Positions 30,318 through 37,917 of a stretch of DNA of 37,917 bases are shown here, piece by piece. Positions within the stretch are counted from its first letter, which is position 1; each line of letters begins with the position of its first letter. The stretch is taken from the NCBI GenBank assembly GCA_028688575.1, contig JAQTXW010000021.1, forward strand, positions 1 to 37,917, given 5' to 3'. The DNA is from Methylotenera sp. (GTDB taxonomy: Bacteria; Pseudomonadota; Gammaproteobacteria; Burkholderiales; Methylophilaceae). Position numbers and translations under genes: made by a program. The notes beneath the pieces are model-generated. The model was not told the origin of the DNA. It saw only the letters and a list, made by a program, of their open reading frames with translations, and searched no databases.

Positions 30318-30384
30318 GCTTTTACTAATGTTTAGGCAACCTGCTAATATACCTACTTTTGCTGGAATTAGTTAACTATTTTTT

Positions 30385-31824
30385 ATGTCCCATTTGCATC
30401 ACCCAACAGCTACCGAAAACATGACGGTAGCAAAATTAGATTTGACTGAAAAAATGACGCCAGTAGAGATGCGCGCGACGTTGAGCTTGGCCTCAATATA
30501 TGGCTTGCGCATGCTGGGCATGTTTTTGATTTTACCGATTTTTGCGATTTATGCATTCACCTTGCCTGACAAGCCCAGTAGTTTAATGGTGGGCTTGGCG
30601 CTTGGCGCTTATGGGCTAACGCAGGCTTTGTTGCAGCTGCCTTTTGGTATGGCGTCTGATAAATACGGACGTAAGCCGATGATTTATATTGGGCTGGTGA
30701 TTTTTGCTGCGGGGAGCTTTATCGCAGCCGTGGCTAACAGCATAGAAATCATTATCATTGGCCGAGCAGTACAGGGCGCTGGGGCAGTTTCTGCCGTGGT
30801 GTCTGCGCTGGTGGCTGATTTAACGCGCGATGAACATAGAACACAAGCGATGGCGACGATAGGTGTGACCATTGGCATTGCATTTGCATTGTCACTGGTG
30901 GGTGGGCCTATATTAAATCAGTGGATAGGCGTGCCAGGGATTTTTGCCCTCACAGGTGTTTTAACGATTGTTGCAATATTAGTGGTGAAATTCGTGGTGC
31001 CCGACCCTGTGGAGAGCCATTACCATTCTGATGCGAGTGCGGCGCCGGCAAAGCTCAATGATGTGCTTGGTAATAGGCAGTTATTAAGGTTGAACTATGG
31101 CATTTTTGCATTACATGCTGCGCAAATGGCGATGTTTGTGGTGGTGCCGTTTGCCATCGTGAGCACGAGTGGCATGCATGAGAATCAGCACTGGCAAATT
31201 TATCTACCAGTGGTGCTCTTGTCTTTTGTGATGATGGTACCTGCGATTATTTATGCAGAGAAGCAGGCTAAAATGAAGCAGGTGTTCGTGGCGGCGATTT
31301 TGGTCATGCTGGTAGCGCAATTGATGTTTTCGGGCATGATTCATTTTTTCTGGGGGATTGTGGCGGCACTCACGGTTTATTTTGTGGCTTTTAATATATT
31401 AGAAGCAACGCTACCCTCATTAATTAGTAAAATAGCGCCTGCTGCTGCCAAAGGGACGGCAATGGGTGTTTACAATACAGCGCAGTCGCTGGGCATTTTT
31501 GCAGGCGGAGTGGCGGGGGGGTATTTGTCACACACGCAAGGTTTTGCCAGTGTGTTTGTATTTTGTGGCGTGATGATGTTTTTATGGCTATTATTGGCAA
31601 TCACCATGCAGGCGCCTATGGCTGTGCGGACAAAAATGTACAGCATTGACCATGGCTCCGTGCAAATGGATTCGGCTGCCGCACAGGCATTAAGAGGCAA
31701 TCTCATTCAATTAGTGGGTGTGGTTGAAGCTGTGGTGTTGCCTCAGGAAAACACAGTAATCTTGAAGGTTGATAAATCGTATGATTGGGATGATGCCCAA
31801 GTGTATAAATTATTGAGGGGGTAA
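30385..31824 (+). CDS. MFS transporter, YajR type with C-terminal ferredoxin-like (YAM) domain
   Basis: This is a 479-aa inner-membrane major facilitator with about twelve TM helices, motif [12 protein letters not shown] between helices 2 and 3, and [12 protein letters not shown] in helix 4. A soluble C-terminal part (about 415-479: [19 protein letters not shown] ... [15 protein letters not shown]) matches the small YAM domain of E. coli YajR. Substrate unknown; drug or proton-driven export is a family guess. A start at 30421 (MTVAKLD) is possible. It is followed by ssb after 2 bp, the uvrA-MFS-ssb order common in betaproteobacteria. Confidence 0.9.
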   Translation: MSHLHHPTATENMTVAKLDLTEKMTPVEMRATLSLASIYGLRMLGMFLILPIFAIYAFTLPDKPSSLMVGLALGAYGLTQALLQLPFGMASDKYGRKPMIYIGLVIFAAGSFIAAVANSIEIIIIGRAVQGAGAVSAVVSALVADLTRDEHRTQAMATIGVTIGIAFALSLVGGPILNQWIGVPGIFALTGVLTIVAILVVKFVVPDPVESHYHSDASAAPAKLNDVLGNRQLLRLNYGIFALHAAQMAMFVVVPFAIVSTSGMHENQHWQIYLPVVLLSFVMMVPAIIYAEKQAKMKQVFVAAILVMLVAQLMFSGMIHFFWGIVAALTVYFVAFNILEATLPSLISKIAPAAAKGTAMGVYNTAQSLGIFAGGVAGGYLSHTQGFASVFVFCGVMMFLWLLLAITMQAPMAVRTKMYSIDHGSVQMDSAAAQALRGNLIQLVGVVEAVVLPQENTVILKVDKSYDWDDAQVYKLLRG

Positions 31825-31826
31825 GT

Positions 31827-32318
31827 ATGGCATCAGTAAATAAGGTGATTTTGGTTGGAAATTTAGGGCGTGATCCAGAAGTGCGTTACATGCCAAATGG
31901 CGAAGCGGTGGCAAACTTTGCAATTGCAACAACAGAAAACTGGAAAGATAAATCAGGTGCTAAGCAAGAAAAAACGGAATGGCATAATATTGTCATGTAC
32001 CGTCGGCTTGCTGAAATTGCTGGCGAATATCTTAAAAAAGGCCGTCCTGTTTATGTCGAGGGGCGCCTGCAAACCCGTAAATGGGAAAAAGACGGCGTGA
32101 CACGCTACACCACAGAAATTGTCGCCGACCAGATGCAAATGCTGGGTGGGCGCGATGGTGCTGGCTCAAACGCGAGCTACGATGGCAGCATGGATCAAAG
32201 CGAGAGTGGTCAGGATTATCAACAGGCACCATCCGCGCAAAACAAACCTGCGCCAGCATCAAAGCCAGCAACGACAGGGTCTGGCTTTGATGATTTTGAG
32301 GACGATATACCATTTTAG
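31827..32318 (+). CDS. ssb: Single-stranded DNA-binding protein SSB (housekeeping copy)
   Basis: SSB binds single-stranded DNA as a tetramer and recruits repair and replication proteins. The 163-aa protein has an OB fold (1-110, [20 protein letters not shown]), a Gln/Ser/Ala-rich linker, and the acidic tip DDFEDDIPF, the normal interaction tail. It starts 2 bp after the transporter stop and ends at a strong terminator. A second, clearly related copy is at 35276. Confidence 0.97.
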   Translation: MASVNKVILVGNLGRDPEVRYMPNGEAVANFAIATTENWKDKSGAKQEKTEWHNIVMYRRLAEIAGEYLKKGRPVYVEGRLQTRKWEKDGVTRYTTEIVADQMQMLGGRDGAGSNASYDGSMDQSESGQDYQQAPSAQNKPAPASKPATTGSGFDDFEDDIPF

Positions 32319-32356
32319 GACGGTCACCTGCGACTGAAAGTGTAAAGTATTAAGCT

Positions 32357-32389
32357 AACCCCCCTTTAAAACAGGGGGGTTTTCTTTTT
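32357..32389 (+). terminator. Rho-independent terminator after ssb
   Basis: AACCCCCC (32357-32364) pairs with GGGGGGTT (32374-32381) around a 9-nt loop and runs into TTTTCTTTTT. It is 39 nt past the ssb stop and marks the right end of the core-gene block. Confidence 0.95.
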
Positions 32390-32478
32390 ATATTGAAAAA
32401 ATAAGTGTAAAGAATTATTAATTATTTTTGGTATATGTGATACCTAGAGTTTTTGTAAAGTTTTAGTGAAGTCACCAT

Positions 32479-32501
32479 CATGTGATTTTTATAATCACAT
32501 G
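32479..32501. promoter_or_regulatory. 9-bp palindrome in the hsdM upstream region (possible operator)
   Basis: CATGTGATT (32479-32487) and AATCACATG (32493-32501) form a perfect inverted repeat with a 5-bp A/T centre, 138 bp ahead of the hsdM fragment. No T run follows, which favours a protein-binding site over a terminator. Apart from this palindrome and the ssb terminator, I see nothing coding in 32319-32638; it is A+T-rich and should hold the hsdM promoter. Confidence 0.45.
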
Positions 32502-32638
32502 TATTCCTAAAGATAAATTTCATGAGATAGTTACATTAACTAAAAAAGTAAAACTGACATTCGTAAAGCTGCTAAAAAAGTTATGGCTTGGCTGAGACTT
32601 TTTAGGTTGAGATGAATTTAAATTAATTTGAGGTTTGA

Positions 32639-33238
32639 ATGGCTAAAGAAAAAGAACAAAAATCAGAACCCCTAGAGAAGCAACTCTGGAAAGCCGCAGA
32701 TAAACTGCGTAAGAATATAGACGCTGCTGAATACAAGCATATTGTTTTGGGCCTAATTTTTCTCAAATACATTTCAGATTCTTTTGAGCAGCACTTTGCA
32801 AAGTTATTAGCAGGTCATGGTGAATACGTGGGCGCTGACCCTGAAGACAAAGACGAATACGCCGCTGAGAACGTGTTCTTCGTTCCGCAAGATGCACGCT
32901 GGTCATATCTACAATCACAAGCGAAACAACCAGACATTGGCAAGTTGGTTGATGCCGCGATGGATGCCATTGAAGCAGAAAACGCTTCACTTAAAGGTGT
33001 GTTGCCAAAGGTATTCGCCCGCGATAACTTAGACCCAGCAAGTCTTGGCCAATTGATTGACTTAGTCGGCAACATTGCGCTGGGTGATGCCAAATCACGC
33101 AGTGCAGATGTGCTTGGTCATGTGTTTGAATACTTCCTCGGTGAGTTTGCACTGGCAGAAGGCAAACAAGGTGGGCAGTTCTACATAATGTCACCTTCAT
33201 ATTTATCAAATAAATGCCATCTACAAAAAGCAGCATAA
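32639..33238 (+). pseudogene. hsdM: Truncated type I restriction-modification methyltransferase subunit HsdM
   Basis: The 199 aa match the N-terminal helical domain of HsdM ([55 protein letters not shown]). The similarity stops at EGKQGGQFY (about base 33185), just where an intact gene continues TPxxVV into the SAM-binding and NPPY/F catalytic motifs. A short unrelated tail ([17 protein letters not shown]) leads to the stop. Intact HsdM is about 500 aa, so this cannot methylate DNA. No hsdS or hsdR follows. GAGG lies 5 nt before the ATG, so it may still be translated. It looks like a remnant left by an insertion or deletion. Confidence 0.88.
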
Positions 33239-33253
33239 ATTGTTACCAAATAT

Positions 33254-33958
33254 TTACTTAAAATGGACTGTGTATCTCCTAGCAATCCATCCTTGAATAA
33301 CTTCCTCTGAATTTGAAACTTCAACAAGCAGCCAAGAGCGATTTGTTTTATCTAAAACCTCTATAAGTGTCCCAGTATCAAGTTGTAGGATGATTTCTGA
33401 CTTCATTGAGGGTTCTGTTCGTAAATTCACATTTTTACCACTTACGACTCTTAAACCTTTAAGTACATCACGTGGATATTTAGAAGAACCATTTCTCACA
33501 AAGCTTTTTACCTGAGATGGTTCTGTCATGTCTTTTAAGGATTGTAAAATTATTCCTCTTTGGTCATAGATATAGCTTGATAATAAATTAAGAATAATAG
33601 TTATGAATATAAATTTTATGTATTGGATTATTTTACTTTGAACATTCAAAGGTAACTTTTCAAAGTCAGATGATTGACCTATCTCAGAAATAATTTCTTT
33701 ATCTAAATCTTTTAGGCTGCTTGAATATAGTCTTTCTAAGTATGATTCATTAGCGAGTTCAGAAAAGCTATTTAAAGGTGAGTTTTGAAGGTTAGCTATA
33801 TATTCAAGTGCATCAAGATGGTAAAGCTTAGTTGCCTCTTTAACGTTACTTATGAGTTTGCTGAATGACTCATGTTGCTCAGCAACCTTCAAGAACTGGT
33901 TACTTTGTTCAAAAATACTTAATATCTTTGGGTGCATATACTCATACCAACTGACCAT
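33254..33958 (-). CDS. Membrane-anchored protein with C-terminal SH3b domain, function unknown
   Basis: This 234-aa protein has a helical N-terminal part (1-110), one TM segment at about 111-131 (YIKFIFITIILNLLSSYIY) and a bacterial SH3 domain at about 170-230 (VNLRTEPSMKSEIILQLDTGT ... QGWIARRYT). SH3b domains usually bind cell-wall peptides or proteins. I do not recognise the N-terminal region. It is on the opposite strand to everything around it, A+T-rich, and its 3' end abuts the hsdM break point (15 bp), which suggests it arrived with the DNA that cut hsdM. Confidence 0.72.
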   Translation of the reverse strand: MVSWYEYMHPKILSIFEQSNQFLKVAEQHESFSKLISNVKEATKLYHLDALEYIANLQNSPLNSFSELANESYLERLYSSSLKDLDKEIISEIGQSSDFEKLPLNVQSKIIQYIKFIFITIILNLLSSYIYDQRGIILQSLKDMTEPSQVKSFVRNGSSKYPRDVLKGLRVVSGKNVNLRTEPSMKSEIILQLDTGTLIEVLDKTNRSWLLVEVSNSEEVIQGWIARRYTVHFK

Positions 33959-34316
33959 TGATTCTCATCATGATTGACCAGCACAACTAGTCGAACTGAA
34001 CAGCGATTCTCATGGGCACTGACCATTAGTTAAAGCTATGCAGATATTTCAATGGCAGCTTTGTGGTAAGCCAATTCATGGGTATGGGACAAGTTTCGAC
34101 CCCATTCAGTCACATGGAAATTAATACTGATAGACTGAAACATCCCCAAAGGCGACCTTCGAGTGTCAAGGCACTACTTCCGGAGTCGACCCTATCCAGC
34201 CCCACAAAAATCAAGGCTGGTTGACTGCAACATCCCCAGACAGCATAATTGCCCATAAACGTTACACAGACAAGATGCTTGTATGATACTTTCTATACAG
34301 CTTAGTTAAGGATTTT
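33959..34316. other. Intergenic region with degenerate direct repeats
   Basis: This 358-bp stretch has no supported gene. It contains two kinds of imperfect repeat: GATTCTCAT-N7-GACCA at 33960-33980 and again at 34005-34025 (45-bp period), and the pair described at 34096-34275 (90-bp period). The last 50 bases, with AAGGA at 34308-34312, should hold the promoter and ribosome site of the next gene. It may be decayed cassette or mobile DNA. Confidence 0.5.
34096..34275. repeat. Two imperfect 90-bp direct repeat units
   Basis: TCGACCCCATTCAG (34096) and TCGACCCTATCCAG (34186) are followed, at the same offset, by GACTGAAACATCCCCA (34133-34148) and GACTGCAACATCCCCA (34223-34238). About the first 55 bases of each unit are alike; the rest has diverged. 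Too short and degenerate to name; neither unit has paired integron core sites. Confidence 0.5.
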
Positions 34317-34625
34317 ATGCAAAGATTTCTCAAGATACTAAAATGGATAGGAATAATAGTATTAGCATTACTTGCATATGGCATTGGTAACATACTCCTG
34401 CAAACTAAGCATGCAAAAACCCTGTGTTCCTCCTACAAAGTGGGAGACCATATGCCCTCTATAGAAAAACTAGCTTCTGAGTATAGTTTGCATCCAAAGG
34501 GGCCATATGAAATCAAAGAAAGGCCAGGTTTTCAACAGGTTATTTTTTGTGCACCCGCCACCATGTGTGATGACTCCTGTAGTATCACATTCAAAGATGA
34601 AAAAATCATTGAAATCGAGTATTGA
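34317..34625 (+). CDS. Small membrane-anchored protein (probable integron cassette gene)
   Basis: This 102-aa protein has an N-terminal TM helix (about 8-28) and a soluble part with four cysteines (C37 and three near the C-terminus in FCAPATMCDDSC), possibly disulfide-bonded outside the membrane. I do not recognise a family. AAGGA lies 4 nt before the ATG. The stop is followed 22 bp later by an attC site, exactly the layout of an integron cassette: one ORF and its recombination site. No clear attC is seen on its left, so the cassette's upstream border is lost or degenerate. Confidence 0.65.
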   Translation: MQRFLKILKWIGIIVLALLAYGIGNILLQTKHAKTLCSSYKVGDHMPSIEKLASEYSLHPKGPYEIKERPGFQQVIFCAPATMCDDSCSITFKDEKIIEIEY

Positions 34626-34647
34626 GCATGTGTCACACTAAAAAAAC

Positions 34648-34710
34648 ACTTAACAACTCGCTCAAGGTCGCCACAGCGCGGCTGAACAGCCCATTAGCTC
34701 CACGTTAGGC
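34648..34710 (+). other. Integron attC recombination site
   Basis: The 63-bp stretch begins with an inverse core site ACTTAAC (34648-34654; consensus RYYYAAC) and ends with a core site GTTAGGC (34704-34710; consensus GTTRRRY). Between them, CTCAAGGTCGCC and GCGCGGCTGAACAGC resemble the inner L boxes of the aadA-type attC and can fold imperfectly. It sits between two short same-strand ORFs, with the next ATG only 6 bp downstream. No integrase gene is in the window. Confidence 0.78.
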
Positions 34711-34716
34711 CTAAGC

Positions 34717-35124
34717 ATGTCTGAATACCTTCGCCCTTGGAAGCTCATTACGCTTGCGATTGGCATTGCATTGCTAATTATTGGATCCTTCTATTACAAG
34801 GCACCAGACTGGGATATTCCCATCAGTTTGATTATGGCATTCTTTACTTACTTAACAGCCTCATGGAGTATGCATGTAGTTGTAAAGCGGCAGTTGAAGA
34901 AGTTTCCACTGATGTTGTTTTACACATGGTTTTCAATAGATGGCTGTTACTGGATTTATTGGCACTTCACAGATCCTGTGGCTTTGGAATTAATGCGAGA
35001 TGCAAATTTCTTTGCATCACTTAGCTTATATGGTATGTGCGGTCTGGTTTGGTATTACGAAGGCACTGTAAAACAATTCATTTCTGAAGCCAAAGTATTC
35101 GTATTAGGCATTAGAGGTAATTGA
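34717..35124 (+). CDS. Small polytopic membrane protein (probable integron cassette gene)
   Basis: This 135-aa protein is almost wholly membrane-embedded, with about four hydrophobic helices (near 9-26, 34-54, 64-84 and 95-115), many aromatics, and no recognised motif. Its ATG begins 6 bp after the attC core site, the usual spacing for the first ORF of an integrated cassette. No attC is recognisable after its stop, so the downstream site may have decayed, or the gene may be the original flank. Function unknown. Confidence 0.65.
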   Translation: MSEYLRPWKLITLAIGIALLIIGSFYYKAPDWDIPISLIMAFFTYLTASWSMHVVVKRQLKKFPLMLFYTWFSIDGCYWIYWHFTDPVALELMRDANFFASLSLYGMCGLVWYYEGTVKQFISEAKVFVLGIRGN

Positions 35125-35275
35125 ACGGTCTCTCAAATGCAATTTATCATGGCGATTGCTTTTTATGTGCATCAATCAATAGCGACACTTATTGTGAATT
35201 ACATAAACCTAAAGTTTGATGCAACATTAGTTTTTCCAAAGGCAAAGAATCAATAAGTGAATCGAGGGATTATCA

Positions 35276-35737
35276 ATGGCATCGGTAAATAAAGTAATAT
35301 TAGTAGGCAATCTGGGACGTGACCCTGAAGTGCGTTTTATGCCTAATGGTGAGGCCGTGTGTAACTTTAGTATCGCGACAGCCGACAGTTGGAAAGATAA
35401 AGCGGGCGTCAAGCAAGAAAGAACAGAGTGGCACAACATTGTGATGTATCGCAAGTTGGCAGAAATCGCGGGTGAGTACCTTAAAAAAGGCCGCCCAGTT
35501 TATATAGAGGGTCGCTTACAAACCAAAAAATGGCAAACTAAAGAAGGTCAAGATCGTTACACCACAGAAATTGTTGCTGATCAGATGCAGATGCTAGGTG
35601 GTCGTGATGCTGCGCCCTCAAACCCGCCTGCTGATGACAGAGCTATCCATGATGATGATCCTTTTGGTAGAGAGTTGCATAAAGCGGAAGAGACTAACCC
35701 ATTCGTAGAAGATGATGAGGAACCATGGCCTTTCTAG
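35276..35737 (+). CDS. Second SSB paralogue
   Basis: This 153-aa protein is closely similar to the housekeeping SSB 3.4 kb to the left through the whole OB fold (same [20 protein letters not shown] start, [22 protein letters not shown]), but has a different, shorter acidic linker and ends DDEEPWPF instead of DDIPF. GAGGG lies about 8 nt before the ATG. Extra SSB copies are typical of plasmids, integrative elements and phages. Its neighbours here are accessory genes, and the large cold-shock/zinc-ribbon gene follows in the same direction after 151 bp. Confidence 0.93.
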   Translation: MASVNKVILVGNLGRDPEVRFMPNGEAVCNFSIATADSWKDKAGVKQERTEWHNIVMYRKLAEIAGEYLKKGRPVYIEGRLQTKKWQTKEGQDRYTTEIVADQMQMLGGRDAAPSNPPADDRAIHDDDPFGRELHKAEETNPFVEDDEEPWPF

Positions 35738-35888
35738 AATTTACCAAGAGCGACAAATAGAACAGCTTTGTAACATCATTCGGAAATGAGCATAGGATTT
35801 TCTTTATTTTAAGTAAACTCATGTTCATTACCTCAATGACATTGATTGTATAAATGATTGATAGCTTCATAACTTGAATGAGACGTTG

Positions 35889-37917
35889 ATGGAAAAACAT
35901 ATTGGGCAAATAAAGTGGTTTGGTGACAAGGTAAAAAATACTAATATTGGATTTATTCATCACACTCTATTGGGTGACTTATTTTTTCATGAAACAAACA
36001 TTGAGCCGGGACAAGACTTAAATGCTTTTAAAGAAGATGAAGCTGTAGTTTTTGTTTCCCAAGTTTCAAAAAAATACGCAGACAAGCTCGAAGCCGTTCA
36101 AGTAAAATTATTAACGAATGAAAATGACCTTAAATTTTTATTTAATCAATTCCTTTCTGTTTTATATAACGATAAAACAGAAAAGTTAGTTTATTCAAGA
36201 ATAAAATACTTAATTGAAAAAACAGAAGACAATAAAATAGTTGATGAATTGCTTGTCGTTTATCAATTATATTCAAGCAATAATTCTCTTTCTTCAGAGC
36301 CAAGCAGACAAGATATATCACGAAAATTTCTTAATGTTTGTAAAAACTTTTTCCCTGATAAATATCAAGAAATATCTAATCATATATTTGTTAACGTAAT
36401 TGATGAATTTGAACATATTGAAACTGAAATTAAATTTAAAACAATTAATGATTTCTTACGTCTTGCCAAGGAATTTTCTAATATTGTCGATTATAGCGAA
36501 ATACTTAAAAAAACAATAAAAGCTGTTGAACTTAGAGTTAGCATTGGAACTGCACATAACCTTTGGCTAAATAAATATATAGATACTTACCAGATTGATT
36601 ACATATCACAACAAATTCTATCGCAGGTCAAAAGCACGCAAAGAGCAATTCTAAATCGTTGCCCAGAAGAAGATAAATTAAGTATATTCTTTAAAATAAT
36701 TGATAATCTTGAGAAGATTAAAACAGATTCTAAACTCGAACAAATTAAAAGTATCTTAAACCTTTCCAAAGAATTCGCTAGCGAACAGTACGTGCAGGTT
36801 CTAAATAAAACTCTTCGGATTTGTTCGCCTTACCAAAAACTAAGCCTTTGGCTTGAAGACTATCACCAAGAATTATATTTCGATGAATATAAAATATTCA
36901 CGACAACGCTTAATCCCGACAATCAAAAGAAGTTCGTAAAAAAGACCCTGAAATACATCCACGAAGGAAAAGTTAAAATTTCAGTTGAAGAATTTACTTC
37001 CATAAACGTAATTAGCTATGAGTCCAGTAAATCAATTGAAAATACTGACAACATTAAATTAGACTATTCAACTAGCATAATGCTAAATACGATTTCAGAA
37101 TTAAACAATCAACATCCAATTGAAACAAGAAAGCAGCAAAATGAAGCAAAGTTTAGAATGTTCGATTTGATAATAAATCAAATTAAAGAACCGACGGAAA
37201 TTTTAGAAATTGTAGGATACTTTGATGAGTGTGGTGGAAGATGTTACACCAAAATAAATGAAATAAAAAATGAAGATGGTCAGGTAATTGACCGTGACGT
37301 AGAATATATTAGAAATACACATAAAAAGCCAAAAACTCATCCAATCTGTGATGGTAGAAAATTTTTAGATGACAAAGGCATTCCAGTTTTAGATGATAAT
37401 AAATTAGAGTATTGGTGGTGTGCTAATCAAAGATGCTATAAGCCATCAAGGGAAATTCATAGTTCCGATGAATGGGAAAAATATACACTACTTGATTTTC
37501 TTATAATATTAAAAGTCAACTTTATAGAAAAAGACTTTGAGATGTACTTGAATATTATCAATACAGCAAATAGGTTTTTAAAGCACTTAAAATGCAGAGA
37601 ATGTAATCACATATTAAGACCTGTTGGAAAATCAAATTTTGCGTTATACGGTGTTAATACTTTCAATTGCACAAATGAAAATTGTACGGAAAAAGAAAAA
37701 TCTATATATTTAACACATTGTTTAAATGGAAAATGTGGTCATGATATAGATAGTAGAGATTCTGCTAGATGTAAGCCATACGGCGCAGATGCAGAAAAGT
37801 ATGGATGGTATATTTGTAATTACTGTCATGCTTGTTGTTCTACTGATTCTATCAAAGCAAGAATATCCAATATGGAAAGCAGAAGGCAAGAATATAATGG
37901 ACATACAGAAGGTCATC
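35889..37917 (+). CDS. Large cold-shock-domain / multi-cysteine zinc-ribbon protein, unknown function (partial, runs off the right edge)
   Basis: An uninterrupted frame runs from the ATG at 35889 to the window end (676 residues, no stop). Residues 5-72 resemble a cold-shock OB domain: GQIKWFGDK, a weak RNP1 (TNIGFIHH) and RNP2 (LFFHET), suggesting RNA or ssDNA binding. Residues 75-430 are helical, Lys/Glu/Asn/Ile-rich and unrecognised. The C-terminal part has paired cysteines: C448/C452, C487, C511/C516, C569-x2-C572 with C594/C599, C611/C616, C628, and C643-x2-C646 with C649-C650, probably several zinc ribbons. A stop (TAG, 35862) precedes the frame. Strongly A+T-rich codons differ from the core genes, a sign of transfer. 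I cannot name it. Confidence 0.85.
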   Translation, partial: MEKHIGQIKWFGDKVKNTNIGFIHHTLLGDLFFHETNIEPGQDLNAFKEDEAVVFVSQVSKKYADKLEAVQVKLLTNENDLKFLFNQFLSVLYNDKTEKLVYSRIKYLIEKTEDNKIVDELLVVYQLYSSNNSLSSEPSRQDISRKFLNVCKNFFPDKYQEISNHIFVNVIDEFEHIETEIKFKTINDFLRLAKEFSNIVDYSEILKKTIKAVELRVSIGTAHNLWLNKYIDTYQIDYISQQILSQVKSTQRAILNRCPEEDKLSIFFKIIDNLEKIKTDSKLEQIKSILNLSKEFASEQYVQVLNKTLRICSPYQKLSLWLEDYHQELYFDEYKIFTTTLNPDNQKKFVKKTLKYIHEGKVKISVEEFTSINVISYESSKSIENTDNIKLDYSTSIMLNTISELNNQHPIETRKQQNEAKFRMFDLIINQIKEPTEILEIVGYFDECGGRCYTKINEIKNEDGQVIDRDVEYIRNTHKKPKTHPICDGRKFLDDKGIPVLDDNKLEYWWCANQRCYKPSREIHSSDEWEKYTLLDFLIILKVNFIEKDFEMYLNIINTANRFLKHLKCRECNHILRPVGKSNFALYGVNTFNCTNENCTEKEKSIYLTHCLNGKCGHDIDSRDSARCKPYGADAEKYGWYICNYCHACCSTDSIKARISNMESRRQEYNGHTEGH

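Noticed and set aside
32639-33238. Functional type I restriction-modification system
   Set aside because: Only the N-terminal domain of HsdM is present; the catalytic motifs, specificity and restriction subunits are missing.
34096-34275. CRISPR array or further attC sites in the repeated gap
   Set aside because: There are only two diverged units with no spacers, and neither has paired RYYYAAC/GTTRRRY core sites; GTTACAC (34261) and GTTAAGG (34305) fail the core consensus.
35125-35275. A second attC after the 135-aa membrane protein gene
   Set aside because: No pair of core sites at a suitable distance could be found in this stretch.
35694-35963. 89-aa minus-strand frame between the second ssb and the large gene
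   Set aside because: It overlaps both real genes, has no ribosome site, and its composition is that of random A+T-rich DNA.
37722-37916. Minus-strand frame at the right edge
   Set aside because: It is antisense to the cysteine-rich end of the large plus-strand gene, which stays open for over 2 kb.

Overview
The window reads as core chromosome of a betaproteobacterium, most likely a methylotroph of the Methylophilaceae type (Methylotenera/Methylophilus-like). The pointers are an NAD-dependent molybdenum formate dehydrogenase operon (fdsGBACD) beside molybdenum-cofactor genes, the order trxA-rho-rpmE, DUF3579 and DUF4124 proteins, an rsmI/lpoA/yraN/dolP cluster, ntrBC near glnA, and uvrA-MFS-ssb. 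The genus is an inference; the class is well supported by gene order.

Layout. 1-7603: mobA and moaA (minus strand) are divergent from fdsG-fdsB-fdsA-fdsC-fdsD, so cofactor synthesis, cofactor sulfuration and the enzyme sit together; the complex oxidises formate to CO2 and makes NADH, the last step of methanol oxidation. 7686-13278 (minus): a membrane glycosyltransferase, ribosomal protein L31 type B, Rho, thioredoxin and a PilZ-like protein. 13421-19048: TlpA-like thioredoxin, DUF3579, and an envelope cluster (dolP, yraN, lpoA-like) divergent from rsmI, then pyrC. 19241-24195 (minus): a nitrogen block of ntrC, ntrB, a DUF4124 protein and glnA. The glnA upstream region carries a sigma-54 promoter (GG-N10-GC) and two NtrC operator-like sites exactly 30 bp apart. 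A third NtrC-like palindrome lies ahead of ntrB. 24513-27405 (plus): rhodanese-aroE-mtgA with abutting genes, then an HDOD protein. 27501-32318: uvrA, a YajR-type transporter and ssb.

Right of the ssb terminator (about 32390 onward) the character changes to accessory DNA: more A+T-rich, with broken and orphan genes. It holds a type I methyltransferase gene (hsdM) cut off after its N-terminal helical domain, an orphan membrane-anchored SH3b protein, an intergenic stretch with degenerate direct repeats, two small membrane-protein genes flanking a well-formed integron attC site (no integrase in the window), a second ssb paralogue, and a gene of at least 2,029 bp that runs off the right edge. That last gene joins an N-terminal cold-shock-like domain to a long helical region and a C-terminal part rich in paired cysteines. 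I do not recognise this combination; it is the best candidate for an undescribed system here, possibly with the adjacent second SSB. Its function cannot be read from the sequence.

No tRNA, rRNA, CRISPR array or insertion sequence was seen.
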